Assembly (NCBI RefSeq): GCF_900111345.1
Contig: NZ_FOGY01000006.1
Coordinates: 224,773 to 288,772, forward strand
Reading direction: 5' to 3'
Source of the DNA: Psychrobacillus sp. OK032
GTDB taxonomy: Bacteria; Bacillota; Bacilli; Bacillales_A; Planococcaceae
Length of the DNA stretch: 64,000 bases
Below, one piece after another: positions 53,631-62,247 of the stretch (positions within the stretch are counted from its first letter, which is position 1; every line of letters begins with the position of its first letter). A program made the translations under genes and the position numbers. Below the pieces are notes generated by a model. That model did not search any database. It was not told where the DNA came from and worked only from the letters and a program-made list of their open reading frames with translations.

Positions 53631-54983
53631 TTATTCTCCTCCTTCATATGGCATAGTAAGGGATACCCATGTAACAGGTGCAAAGGTTTCAAGATGTGTA
53701 AGTAGTGGAAACCAGCTAGTATTTTCTTTCACGGATTCTGCAATAACAATGATTTGTTCGACTGCTACATCCGATAGGTTATATACATATTGATCTATTC
53801 CATTTGAGTCCGGTAAGGTAAATTTACATTTTTGTTTAATAGGATAGGACTTTTCATTTTTAGCGAAAATAGGACTTCTTGTTGTTGTTTGTACTTTTGT
53901 CTCTTTGCCAAAAGCTAAAGCAAATCTTAGTGGAATATATATATTTTCTCCAACACCAATTACAAGTGTAGATTTATTTCTATCAATAGAAGGAAGTGTG
54001 TTTATCAGTTGTTTAATCCATTCTTCCATTTCTTCGTGATGATCAGCGGTTAAACCAAATCTACCTGTAAAAGTGTTGTACGCTGCATGAGCACTATAAT
54101 TAGTAGAAGTAAATGGTGCCGTTAATGCTTCATTCGCAAATACTTCAAATTCCTTATATTCGTTAAGGTAAGTCAGTTCTTTTTCTTCAATTGACGTTTC
54201 ATTGCTCAATGAAAACTGCCCAGAAAGAATGGAAATAACTTCTGCAGATATACCACGAGCTTTCATGACATGATTAAATTCAATCTGTTGGTCATCATTT
54301 CGCCAGTCTAAAATAGACAATACTTTATATTGTTTTCCAGGGAATGATTCATTTAATGCAGCGATTAGGTTGGACGCGGTAAGACCTGTTGTAATTTCAT
54401 CATCCACCAGGACAATTGTTTCTGCTTCCATTAGTATTTCTTCAGGTGCATAAACGCGGTGCGAGGTAGCATGAGAATGTTCCTCTTCAAAATAAAAAGA
54501 AGGCTTTAAATTGATTATTTCTTCTCTCGTTGTATGAATATACGTAGCGTCGTGAAAGTGGTGGAATACAGCGTGTCCTAAACCAGTTGCGGTTTCCGCG
54601 AAACCAATAAAAACAGTTTTTGTCGGTAATTTTGCTTTGTATGCCAAAGATTTTGCGCTTAACGCTCGATCTGGAACACCCGAATTTACCATTTCCACAA
54701 TTTCAATTAAATGCGGAAGAGGTTTTTCCCCTTCACTTTCAAGAAGCATAGACGCTAAGATTGAGCCGGTTCCAAGGGAAATAGCGGGATCTACCGCCAA
54801 ATGTTTTCCGAGTAAGCGGCTTACGAATAAAAAGCTTCTTTTTTTGTTGATTCTTACACCCATTTCAAAAAGGGCTTCAGGTGAGAAATTATTTGGATTG
54901 TTTTTTACTTCAATCGTTAATTTCAGATCTCCATGTAAGTTATACGTTTTTAATATGTTGGAGGAAGTCGAGTGATGTAACAT
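53631..54983 (-). CDS. PRTase-TRSP domain protein of the Ter locus
   Basis: About 450 residues. An N-terminal phosphoribosyltransferase domain (about 15-230) has a classic PRPP motif, ETIVLVDDEITTGLTASNLI, and a pyrophosphate loop in GFAETATGLGHAVFHHF. The C-terminal TRSP domain (about 270-450) has GRFGLTADHHEEM and STLVIGVGENIYIPLRFA. The likely start is the ATG at 54983, which overlaps the end of the lyase gene by 44 nt; GGGGTG is 10 nt upstream. Another in-frame ATG is at 55001. The enzyme probably attaches a ribosyl phosphate to a base-like acceptor. Confidence 0.88.
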   Translation of the reverse strand: MLHHSTSSNILKTYNLHGDLKLTIEVKNNPNNFSPEALFEMGVRINKKRSFLFVSRLLGKHLAVDPAISLGTGSILASMLLESEGEKPLPHLIEIVEMVNSGVPDRALSAKSLAYKAKLPTKTVFIGFAETATGLGHAVFHHFHDATYIHTTREEIINLKPSFYFEEEHSHATSHRVYAPEEILMEAETIVLVDDEITTGLTASNLIAALNESFPGKQYKVLSILDWRNDDQQIEFNHVMKARGISAEVISILSGQFSLSNETSIEEKELTYLNEYKEFEVFANEALTAPFTSTNYSAHAAYNTFTGRFGLTADHHEEMEEWIKQLINTLPSIDRNKSTLVIGVGENIYIPLRFALAFGKETKVQTTTRSPIFAKNEKSYPIKQKCKFTLPDSNGIDQYVYNLSDVAVEQIIVIAESVKENTSWFPLLTHLETFAPVTWVSLTMPYEGGE

Positions 54984-56070
54984 TTTCTTTAAGCACCCCA
55001 TATATTTCTGCTTGTATTAGTATTTTCAAAGCCCAATTGTAATGGGGCTTCACTTCATTCATTTTATTTCTAGCCGAACTTCGTAAAACTCCGTTCGTCT
55101 CTTGTTTGTTTCCGACAATTAAGCGTGCATCATCGTATATTTCTTTTGGTACTATGTAAGCGGCATTAACGATTTCAATTTGAGAAGGATGAATACATGT
55201 TTTTCCCGAAAAACCATTTGCAACATCTAGTTGTACTTCGTTCCACAAGACAGTTTCAAAATCGCTTAAGTTATTTGTTAAATCCATGTTGTTCTGTGGT
55301 TTAAAATAGTCATAGACAGGACCAGAAATGACAAAGTTATCTTCTTGCCGGGTAAATTTATTCAAAATGGCAGTTAAACAATCTGCAATGAGCTTTATAT
55401 CATATACGTTTCGATTGCCAGGACGTCTTAAACTGAAAAGACTTGTAAAATCAGTTGCACCAACACGAATTGTTAAAATCATGTCTTCAAATTGCTTGAA
55501 TAGCTTGTACAGTTCAGTTAGTTCTTGTTCCCTGGACTCTGTATAAATTATTTCTTTTGTTTCTAAAATAGGCAATGCATATAAATGTATTGAATAATGC
55601 AGATTGATTGTTTGTAAGCAAGCTAAAAAGCTTTCTGCATTGGAAGTGGTGCATTTTGGGAAAACTATCCCGGTAAATAGGTGAATGGTGCTCCCTAATT
55701 GTTCTGCTAGTTTTTGAAGTTGCTCGATGTTTCGGATACGAAGGAATAGAAGGGGGAGCTCGTGTTTAGTAGTAACTCCTTTTTCAAAAGCTTGCTCTAT
55801 TAATCGGAGCTCATGTACCACATTATTTTCTGCCTCGATCAGTTCCGAGTCAGCAATCGAATCTTCTAAACAAATGATTGCGTTCGTTAAATTTTTTAAG
55901 TGATCATTCGTTAGCTTTGATGTGATATTGGGCATGGAACCTGGAATATACAGAGTAGCTCCTAGTGCGATGCCTAATTTTTTTTTCTCTAAATTTCTCG
56001 AGAATTCTTTAGGTGGTACATGAAAAAAATGGCTTATTACCTCTTCATGCACTCCTCTAAAATGTTTCAT
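54940..56070 (-). CDS. TIM-barrel C-C bond lyase of the Ter locus (HpcH/HpaI/CitE-like)
   Basis: A 376-residue CitE-related barrel: LGATLYIPGSMP at strand 1, CLEDSIADSE, LFLRIRN, GIVFPKCTT, RVGATDFTSLFSLRR and GKTCIHPSQIEIVNAAY. These align with the lyase at 5889 (FIPG, DLEDAV, PKAET, HPSQI), but the protein has about 90 extra residues. I chose the ATG at 56070, 6 nt after TTAGGAGTG. In the predicted Ter pathway it makes or breaks a carbon-carbon bond in the metabolite precursor. First gene of the biosynthetic part. Confidence 0.88.
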   Translation of the reverse strand: MKHFRGVHEEVISHFFHVPPKEFSRNLEKKKLGIALGATLYIPGSMPNITSKLTNDHLKNLTNAIICLEDSIADSELIEAENNVVHELRLIEQAFEKGVTTKHELPLLFLRIRNIEQLQKLAEQLGSTIHLFTGIVFPKCTTSNAESFLACLQTINLHYSIHLYALPILETKEIIYTESREQELTELYKLFKQFEDMILTIRVGATDFTSLFSLRRPGNRNVYDIKLIADCLTAILNKFTRQEDNFVISGPVYDYFKPQNNMDLTNNLSDFETVLWNEVQLDVANGFSGKTCIHPSQIEIVNAAYIVPKEIYDDARLIVGNKQETNGVLRSSARNKMNEVKPHYNWALKILIQAEIYGVLKENVTSLDFLQHIKNV

Positions 56071-56148
56071 AACTTTCACTCCTAAAATATGAAGAAGGCG
56101 CTGTTAGGTTCACCCAGATTCCACTTTTGATATAGTTTTTGTAAAATA

Positions 56149-56176
56149 AAAAGCAAGGAAAAATACCCTTGCTTTT
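56149..56176. terminator. terminator between the terD pair and the Ter biosynthetic genes
   Basis: AAAAGCAAG/CTTGCTTTT stem with 10-nt loop. The minus-strand T tract (TTTTATTTTAC) makes it a terminator, or attenuator, of the terD pair. Downstream genes thus need readthrough or a second promoter, which I could not identify. Confidence 0.75.
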
Positions 56177-56250
56177 TGTTCTGCATCAAGACTTCAGCGC
56201 ATTGCCCCTTGGGGTCAAATATAGGCGCTTCCGCTTTTGTTCGTAATGTT

Positions 56251-56826
56251 TTAGTTTAGGCCGAAGTCAGTAACTAAAGCTGCTAAACCACCTTGGTATC
56301 CACTACCAATTGCATTGAACTTCCATTCGCCGCCGTGACGATACAATTCTCCTACAACAACTGCAGTTTCAATAGAGAAGTCTTCCCCAAGGTCATAACG
56401 GATTAATTCCTCTCCACTATCTGCATTTAAAATTCGTACATATGAGTTATTTACTTGACCAAAGTTTTGTCCACGTGTTTCTGCATCGTGAATAGTAATG
56501 CTAAATGCGATTTTTTCAATGGAAGCTGGAACGGTTGATAAGTTAACGTTTACTTGCTCATCGTCACCATCACCGTCACCAGTGCGATTATCTCCAGTAT
56601 GAACAACAGCACCACCTGCACCTGTTGTATTATTATAGAATACGAAGTCGCTTTCAGAAGAACATTTCCCGTTACTTCCAAGTAAAAATACTGATGAGTC
56701 TAGATCGAAATCATTACCACCGTCGTATTTATTTGTATCCCAACCTAATCCTATTGTAACATTCACCAAACCTGGGTTTGTTTTAGTTAAATCTACCTTT
56801 TGTCCTTTTGATAAGTTAATGCCCAT
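56251..56826 (-). CDS. terD: TerD-family calcium-binding stress protein
   Basis: A 191-residue TerD protein with [42 protein letters not shown], Ca2+-binding [16 protein letters not shown] and [15 protein letters not shown]. It is nearly collinear with the copy at 48341 and ends identically in style ([13 protein letters not shown]). AAGGAGTGG precedes the ATG. It lies 14 nt after the longer TerD gene, so the two form one transcript. Confidence 0.94.
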   Translation of the reverse strand: MGINLSKGQKVDLTKTNPGLVNVTIGLGWDTNKYDGGNDFDLDSSVFLLGSNGKCSSESDFVFYNNTTGAGGAVVHTGDNRTGDGDGDDEQVNVNLSTVPASIEKIAFSITIHDAETRGQNFGQVNNSYVRILNADSGEELIRYDLGEDFSIETAVVVGELYRHGGEWKFNAIGSGYQGGLAALVTDFGLN

Positions 56827-56840
56827 TAATAAACCACTCC

Positions 56841-57467
56841 TTATAAGTATTTTTTTGCAATCGAACCAATGTCTAAATCTGATGTACCTTCACCTATAGC
56901 AGAGAATTTCCACTCAGAGCCGTGACGATATAATTCGCCAGGGAAAAGAGATGTTTTTCCAGCATAGTTTTCGGATAAGTTGTAATGTATTAATTCTTCT
57001 TTACTTCCACTATCTACAAGACGGATGAAGGCATTTTGAATAAGTCCAAAATCTTGCTTTCTTTGTGCTGCTTGATAAATATTAACTACAAACACCAACT
57101 TATGTACAGATGGTGAAATAGCACTTAGGTTCACATTTATTACTTCATCGTCACCTTCGCCATCTCCAGTACGATTATCGCCTGAATGGACAACGCTACC
57201 ATCTTTACTTGTTTTGTTCCCAAAATAGACTAAGTTTTCTTTAGATAATAGTTTTCCTTTTTCATCTAAAAGAATTACAGAAGCGTCACAGTCTATTTCA
57301 GCACCACCAGCAGCACCACCGCCACCTAATAGTCCACTTAAAAATCCACCGCTTTTTTTCTTTTCTTTTACTACTGGATCCCAGCCTAAACCAACCATAA
57401 CGCTAGATAAGGAAGATCTACCTTTAGTTAAATCTATTTTTTGACCTTTTACCAAATTAATGCCCAT
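56841..57467 (-). CDS. TerD-family protein with glycine-rich insertion
   Basis: A 208-residue TerD homologue with the conserved start [18 protein letters not shown], Ca2+-binding [15 protein letters not shown] and [16 protein letters not shown]. Between the first core strand and CDASVILL it carries a basic then Gly-rich insert ([20 protein letters not shown]). The normal terminal GFQGGLAAL is replaced by [12 protein letters not shown]. It is the first gene behind the ECF-type promoter. B. subtilis YceC/YceD differ in the same region. Confidence 0.9.
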   Translation of the reverse strand: MGINLVKGQKIDLTKGRSSLSSVMVGLGWDPVVKEKKKSGGFLSGLLGGGGAAGGAEIDCDASVILLDEKGKLLSKENLVYFGNKTSKDGSVVHSGDNRTGDGEGDDEVINVNLSAISPSVHKLVFVVNIYQAAQRKQDFGLIQNAFIRLVDSGSKEELIHYNLSENYAGKTSLFPGELYRHGSEWKFSAIGEGTSDLDIGSIAKKYL

Positions 57468-57501
57468 TCATATCCCTCCATTTAAATAGCCTTATAAATG
57501 A

Positions 57502-57527
57502 TACGTTATTGCGTACAAAAAGTTTCA
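57502..57527 (-). promoter_or_regulatory. ECF sigma factor (sigma-W/M type) promoter of the terD operon
   Basis: On the minus strand TGAAAC (57527-57522), a 16-nt spacer and CGTA (57505-57502) match the Bacillus ECF consensus exactly. It is 35 nt upstream of the first terD start. In B. subtilis the yceCDEFGH operon is controlled by sigma-B and ECF factors, which supports this reading. Confidence 0.85.
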
Positions 57528-57770
57528 AAAAATAGAACTAATAATACATTCTGATTTTTATTATTAAAGGAAGGTAAAAAATGCTTATCAGAGTTTTTTA
57601 CCTACTACTATTATTACCACAAAAACAATGGAACTTCACTTAATACGAAGTTGTTTCTAGTAAATATATTTAAGATTTAGCGGTTTGGCGATTGATAAAC
57701 AACTGCAACAACAATTTAAGGGTTTTCACTCCTCAACTGTCAAGATAAGGTGGAAAGTTTTATTATTCAG

Positions 57771-57786
57771 TCATTTAAGGAAATGA
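57771..57786. promoter_or_regulatory. small palindrome upstream of the AraC-type gene
   Basis: TCATTT-AAGG-AAATGA, 65 nt before the AraC-type start. It could be an operator; nothing else supports this. The rest of the 57468-57851 gap shows only the ECF promoter. Confidence 0.25.
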
Positions 57787-57851
57787 TATGTGTTGCGCAA
57801 GTTACTTCTATGTTAGTAAGATGGCGATAAGAGGTTTAAGGGGTGATCATC

Positions 57852-60191
57852 ATGGATGAGCGATTAAAGGATTTTCATCTACGAATACAGAAAATCGGTC
57901 ATGTTGACCGTGTGGTGAATCGTGGAATTGAATTTGTTTTAGTGATCGAAGGTAAGCTTACGATTGAGACTAGCAGTAGAATTTATCAAATGAAAGAAAA
58001 GGATCTACTTGTTATTAATCGAAACGAGCTCTTTGAAATGAAGGGAAATAAAGAGAATAGTGTTCTACGGTTCACAATTTCTGATTCGTATATGGAACAA
58101 TCCTATAAAGAGTATCGGCATCAACGGTTTGAATGTTTTTCGCAAGATATTGATATTGGTCGAGAAGCATTAATGGACCAGCTTCGTACTTTCTTTGGTG
58201 AAATGGTCATTACATACTTCCGTAAAGACGATATTTACACGATTGAAATGCAACGTATCGTGAGTGAAATTCTTCTAATACTGATTCGTCGTTTCAAAGA
58301 GGAAGGAAATGCATTAGGACAGCTTGATACTGAGGATAATAGACTTGTACAGCTCGTAGATTATTTGGAGAGACATTATCAAGAACAAATTACGTTAGAA
58401 CAGATGGCTCATAAGCTTTATATGTCTCCCGGGTACTTATCACGCTATTTTAAGCGGAAAATGGGAGTGGGATTTAGTCGTTTTTTGATGGATATTCGAT
58501 TGAAGCATAGTGTGAAAGACTTACTTTATTCATCAGATTCCATTGCTACTATTTCAATGAATAATGGTTTTCCGAACACGAAATCCTTTACGAGCCTTTT
58601 TAAGGAAATTTATGAGGAGACACCCAAAGTATATCGAGAACGTAATATGAAAGAGAAAGTAAATATCGATAAAACAGCTAACATAAAAGGCATTGAAACA
58701 CTCACTAGCTCGACCTCTATTTTTATTCAATTGGGATCAATGCTTGCTCAAACAAATAAAACATACAGCAATACGGAAACTCGTTTTGAGGAGTTGCATA
58801 TTGATGTGTCTGTTCCTTCAAGAGAAAAAATTACACGTCCAGATCATGTCTTAATCATTCGTGAATTGAAAGAGCTATTAAAAGAGGATATACGTGAACA
58901 AGTATTAGCGGTAAAAGAGGAGTTGCGACTAAGTTATATAGGCATTCAAAACTTAGTCAGTAGTGCCACATTTCTACCAACAGTCGAAACAGATGAAACA
59001 ATTGCTACTTCTTCCCCTTATTTTAAAGCAGATTTGGCAATAAACTTTTTGAAAAAGCATGATCTTGCTATATTTAGTCGCGTTAGTTATCAAGATATAT
59101 CTACTGATGAAGAGTCGTATTTTATCAAATTGGAGGGGTTTTTACGGCATTGTCTACAAGTGTACGGGGAATGTTATGTTAGTAAGTGGCATGTTCTTTT
59201 TTACGAATCCTATGTCACAGTAGTCGATCAAAAAGAACTGCGTCGCGTTTATACGAAAATGTATAATATTATTAAAAAGGTAGTACCTGGAATTCATATC
59301 GGTGTGTTTTTGCCATTCTCCTATGAAGAAGAAAGAACAAGTGAGCGTCATGAGTGGATTTTACAAGAAGACGAACGCATTGATTTTATTGGTTTCCATG
59401 CCAATCAAAATGAAGTGATTGATTTTGAAGATACGAGTAATGATCGATTTTTGCTCGCAAAGAATTATGTTAAAGATAAAACGAATAAAGTGAAATATTA
59501 TTTGAAGCAGCATCATATGGATAAGCCACTCCATTTAGTAACATGGAATACGCTTTCCGGAAATACACGTTATACAAATGGTACATTTTTCCGTGGGGCA
59601 TTAGTGCTAAAAAGTGCCTGGGATATTTCAAACGATATCCATTCACTTGCGTTTTGGATTAATACTGAACTGCATGAAGTGGCTGATCAACATCATCGCA
59701 TTCAATTAGAAGGGATGGAATTGTTTCATTATTTTAATGGGAGACGTCCAGCTTTTTATGCTATGTTGTTTGCGGAAAAACTATCTGGGAACATTATCGC
59801 ACAAGGACCAGATTTCATCATGACGGAGTATGAGAGAGGCTATCAATTAATACTGATGAATTGTATTAATGTAAACCCATATTTCTCCATTGAAGATGCG
59901 TTTTTGGAAAAATTAAATAAAGATATTCGTGTTATCATTACGGGCTTGAAGCATGGTGAATATCAGGTTCGAAAATATACGTTCGATAAAGACAATGGAG
60001 CACTTTATACGAATTGGTGGAATTTAGGTAGTAAACATGGAGTAGATATAGAAATTGCAGAATATATTAATCGATTAAGTCATCCTTCTTTGCAAATATT
60101 TGATGAAACAATAGATGGGGACTGGTCATTTTATTCCTATCTAACAATTAACGCCATACACTTTTTTGATATTCGAAAGTCTTTCATCTAA
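57852..60191 (+). CDS. AraC-family regulator fused to a GH39-like TIM barrel
   Basis: A 779-residue protein: N-terminal cupin-like domain (about 10-85), AraC double helix-turn-helix (about 165-268; LEQMAHKLYMSPGYLSRYFKR, then IATISMNNGFPNTKSFTSLFKE), and a C-terminal barrel resembling GH39 xylosidases (about 310-779). In the barrel the acid/base region reads WHVLFYES (446-453) and the nucleophile region LVTWNT (562-567), where hydrolases have a TEW-like Glu. It is probably a sugar-sensing pseudoenzyme rather than an active glycosidase. The ATG at 57852 is 6 nt after AAGGGGTG. Targets unknown. Confidence 0.85.
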   Translation: MDERLKDFHLRIQKIGHVDRVVNRGIEFVLVIEGKLTIETSSRIYQMKEKDLLVINRNELFEMKGNKENSVLRFTISDSYMEQSYKEYRHQRFECFSQDIDIGREALMDQLRTFFGEMVITYFRKDDIYTIEMQRIVSEILLILIRRFKEEGNALGQLDTEDNRLVQLVDYLERHYQEQITLEQMAHKLYMSPGYLSRYFKRKMGVGFSRFLMDIRLKHSVKDLLYSSDSIATISMNNGFPNTKSFTSLFKEIYEETPKVYRERNMKEKVNIDKTANIKGIETLTSSTSIFIQLGSMLAQTNKTYSNTETRFEELHIDVSVPSREKITRPDHVLIIRELKELLKEDIREQVLAVKEELRLSYIGIQNLVSSATFLPTVETDETIATSSPYFKADLAINFLKKHDLAIFSRVSYQDISTDEESYFIKLEGFLRHCLQVYGECYVSKWHVLFYESYVTVVDQKELRRVYTKMYNIIKKVVPGIHIGVFLPFSYEEERTSERHEWILQEDERIDFIGFHANQNEVIDFEDTSNDRFLLAKNYVKDKTNKVKYYLKQHHMDKPLHLVTWNTLSGNTRYTNGTFFRGALVLKSAWDISNDIHSLAFWINTELHEVADQHHRIQLEGMELFHYFNGRRPAFYAMLFAEKLSGNIIAQGPDFIMTEYERGYQLILMNCINVNPYFSIEDAFLEKLNKDIRVIITGLKHGEYQVRKYTFDKDNGALYTNWWNLGSKHGVDIEIAEYINRLSHPSLQIFDETIDGDWSFYSYLTINAIHFFDIRKSFI

Positions 60192-60215
60192 CAATAATAA
60201 AATTGATGTTCCTAA

Positions 60216-60264
60216 GCACACCAGTGAATACTAGCATAGCTAGTGTCCACTGGTGTGTTTTTTT
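60216..60264 (+). terminator. intrinsic terminator of the AraC-type gene
   Basis: CACACCAGTG/CACTGGTGTG stem with an inner ACTAGC/GCTAGT stem and seven T residues. Confidence 0.92.
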
Positions 60265-60367
60265 ATACTATAAGAAATTTTGAGTTATATGGTATGTGGA
60301 TAACTTTTTCTCGCTAATTTAGGGTGTGGAATAAAGCGTTTTAAAAAGCCCTATTATGTTACCGCTA

Positions 60368-60494
60368 TGATTTTCGCTGCAGGCGGACGCTTTCCGCCCG
60401 GTGAGCGATGAGCCATCACCACAGCTCACGCTTACGTTGTGATGTCACATCTGTTTCACTCATCGGGCTGGAGTCGCCGCCCGCTGCGAAAATC
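60368..60494. repeat. dispersed long hairpin element (copy C)
   Basis: GATTTTCGCTGCAGGCGGACG ... GTCGCCGCCCGCTGCGAAAATC folds on itself, with inner CATCAC/GTGATG. It is homologous to the hairpins at 25416, 35241 and 63561. No 21-bp array is visible next to it. The rest of 60192-60846 holds only the terminator and no gene. Confidence 0.78.
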
Positions 60495-60846
60495 AATGGT
60501 ACTTGCTTGCTGACTAATCAATAGCTAAATCGAATAAAGCACTAAGATTATCAAGGTCCTCCTACCTTCGAAGAAAGCTTCCAAAAACATGTTAAACTCA
60601 AAGGTGAAATATTAACCGTCTTTTTTGTACCAACCATTTCTTCAATCAAAAAAATATACAATTTTACAAAGAAATACATCGAAAAAGGCATGATGACAAG
60701 ATGATTCTTGTTGTAGAATTTAGCTATAGGAAAGCTTACCTAGCAACATAATAAAGTCCTTGAATATTTTCCTAAGTAATTTGCATGAAACAGAACTTTT
60801 AACAAATACTCAAGTAAAGTGACACAAAATTAAAGGAGTGTACATT

Positions 60847-62232
60847 ATGGAAACAACCTACAAAGGTACAAATAAAATGATTATAGGTATTGTATTTGGG
60901 GTATTAACATTTTGGTTATTTGCCCAAGCAATGGTCAACGTAGTTCCAGCAGTTCAAAGTGATTTAGGAGTTTCATCTGGTACATTAAACATTGCAATTA
61001 GTTTATCAGCGCTATTCTCGGGTATTTTCATCGTAGCAGCCGGTGGACTTGCTGATAAAATTGGACGGAAGAAAATGACGAATATCGGACTCATTTTAAG
61101 TATTATTGGTTCACTTTGTTTAGTTTTAGCAAATGGTTCAACATTACTCATTATTGGTCGGATCATTCAAGGTTTTTCGGCTGCTTGTATTATGCCTGCA
61201 TCGATTGGCTTGATGAAAGCCTATTTTGAAGGGGCTGAACGTCAACGGGCACTTAGCTACTGGTCAATAGGTTCTTGGGGTGGTTCAGGTGTTTGTTCGT
61301 TATTCGGCGGAGCAATTGCAACATATATGGGGTGGAAATGGATTTTCATCTTCTCCATTATCATCGCAATTCTTGCATTGTGGTTATTAAAAGACACGCC
61401 TGAAAGCAAAGCAAAACAAACTGACAAATCGAAGTTTGATGTTGGTGGTCTAATTATCTTCATTATAACAATGTTAGCGTTGAATATTTTCATCACACAA
61501 GGTGCTGAAATTGGTTGGACAAACTGGATTACGATCGTACTGTTAGCTGTCACAGTGATTGGTGCGATTATCTTTATAAAAGTTGAAAATGGTAAATCGA
61601 ATGCGTTAATCGATTTTGGATTATTTAAAAATGCGCCGTACACTGGTGCAACTGTGTCAAACTTCTTGCTCAATGCTATAGCCGGAACGCTTGTTGTTGC
61701 GAATACGTATGTACAAGAAGGAAGAGGTTTTACATCTTTTCAATCGGGTATGCTTTCCATCGGTTATTTAATTGCTGTGCTTGCGATGATTCGTGTTGGA
61801 GAAAAGATTCTTCAAAAAGTTGGTGCGAAAAAACCAATGCTTTGGGGTACGGTTTTGACGCTTATCGGTGTTGGGGTGATGGGTTTAACATTCTTACCAG
61901 ATGTTGCTTACACAGTGGTCGTATTTATAGGATTCGCTCTGTTTGGTTTAGGATTAGGGATCTATGCAACACCATCTACAGACACCGCGGTATCGAACGC
62001 ACCTGACGATAAAATTGGTGCAGCATCAGGTATTTATAAAATGGCGAGCTCCCTTGGTTCTGCTTTCGGGGTTGCAATTTCAGCAACAGTATATGCAATG
62101 ATTGCAGCCAAAAGTGGGGTAGATGCAGCGGCAACTGGAGGTATTATTGCCAATGTAATTTTCGGAGTTATCGCATTGTTATCAATTATCTTCATGGTTC
62201 CAAATAATGCCGGTAAAAGTGACGTTAAATAA
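60847..62232 (+). CDS. MFS transporter, drug-H+ antiporter DHA2-like
   Basis: A 461-residue carrier with 12-14 hydrophobic segments, MFS motif GGLADKIGRKKMT between segments 2 and 3, GRIIQGFSAACIMPASIGL and the segment-5 motif WGGSGVCSLFGGAIATYMGWKWIF typical of exporters. I chose the ATG at 60847, 8 nt after AAAGGAG. The amidohydrolase gene follows by 15 nt, so the two form an operon; the carrier may export or import the amide or its product. Confidence 0.88.
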   Translation: METTYKGTNKMIIGIVFGVLTFWLFAQAMVNVVPAVQSDLGVSSGTLNIAISLSALFSGIFIVAAGGLADKIGRKKMTNIGLILSIIGSLCLVLANGSTLLIIGRIIQGFSAACIMPASIGLMKAYFEGAERQRALSYWSIGSWGGSGVCSLFGGAIATYMGWKWIFIFSIIIAILALWLLKDTPESKAKQTDKSKFDVGGLIIFIITMLALNIFITQGAEIGWTNWITIVLLAVTVIGAIIFIKVENGKSNALIDFGLFKNAPYTGATVSNFLLNAIAGTLVVANTYVQEGRGFTSFQSGMLSIGYLIAVLAMIRVGEKILQKVGAKKPMLWGTVLTLIGVGVMGLTFLPDVAYTVVVFIGFALFGLGLGIYATPSTDTAVSNAPDDKIGAASGIYKMASSLGSAFGVAISATVYAMIAAKSGVDAAATGGIIANVIFGVIALLSIIFMVPNNAGKSDVK

Positions 62233-62247
62233 GGGAGAGTGCAATTA

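Noticed and set aside
48341..57467. Defence island or phage-resistance cluster
   Set aside because: Ter genes sometimes accompany defence systems, but no nuclease, restriction or toxin gene is present here; stress/biosynthesis fits better.
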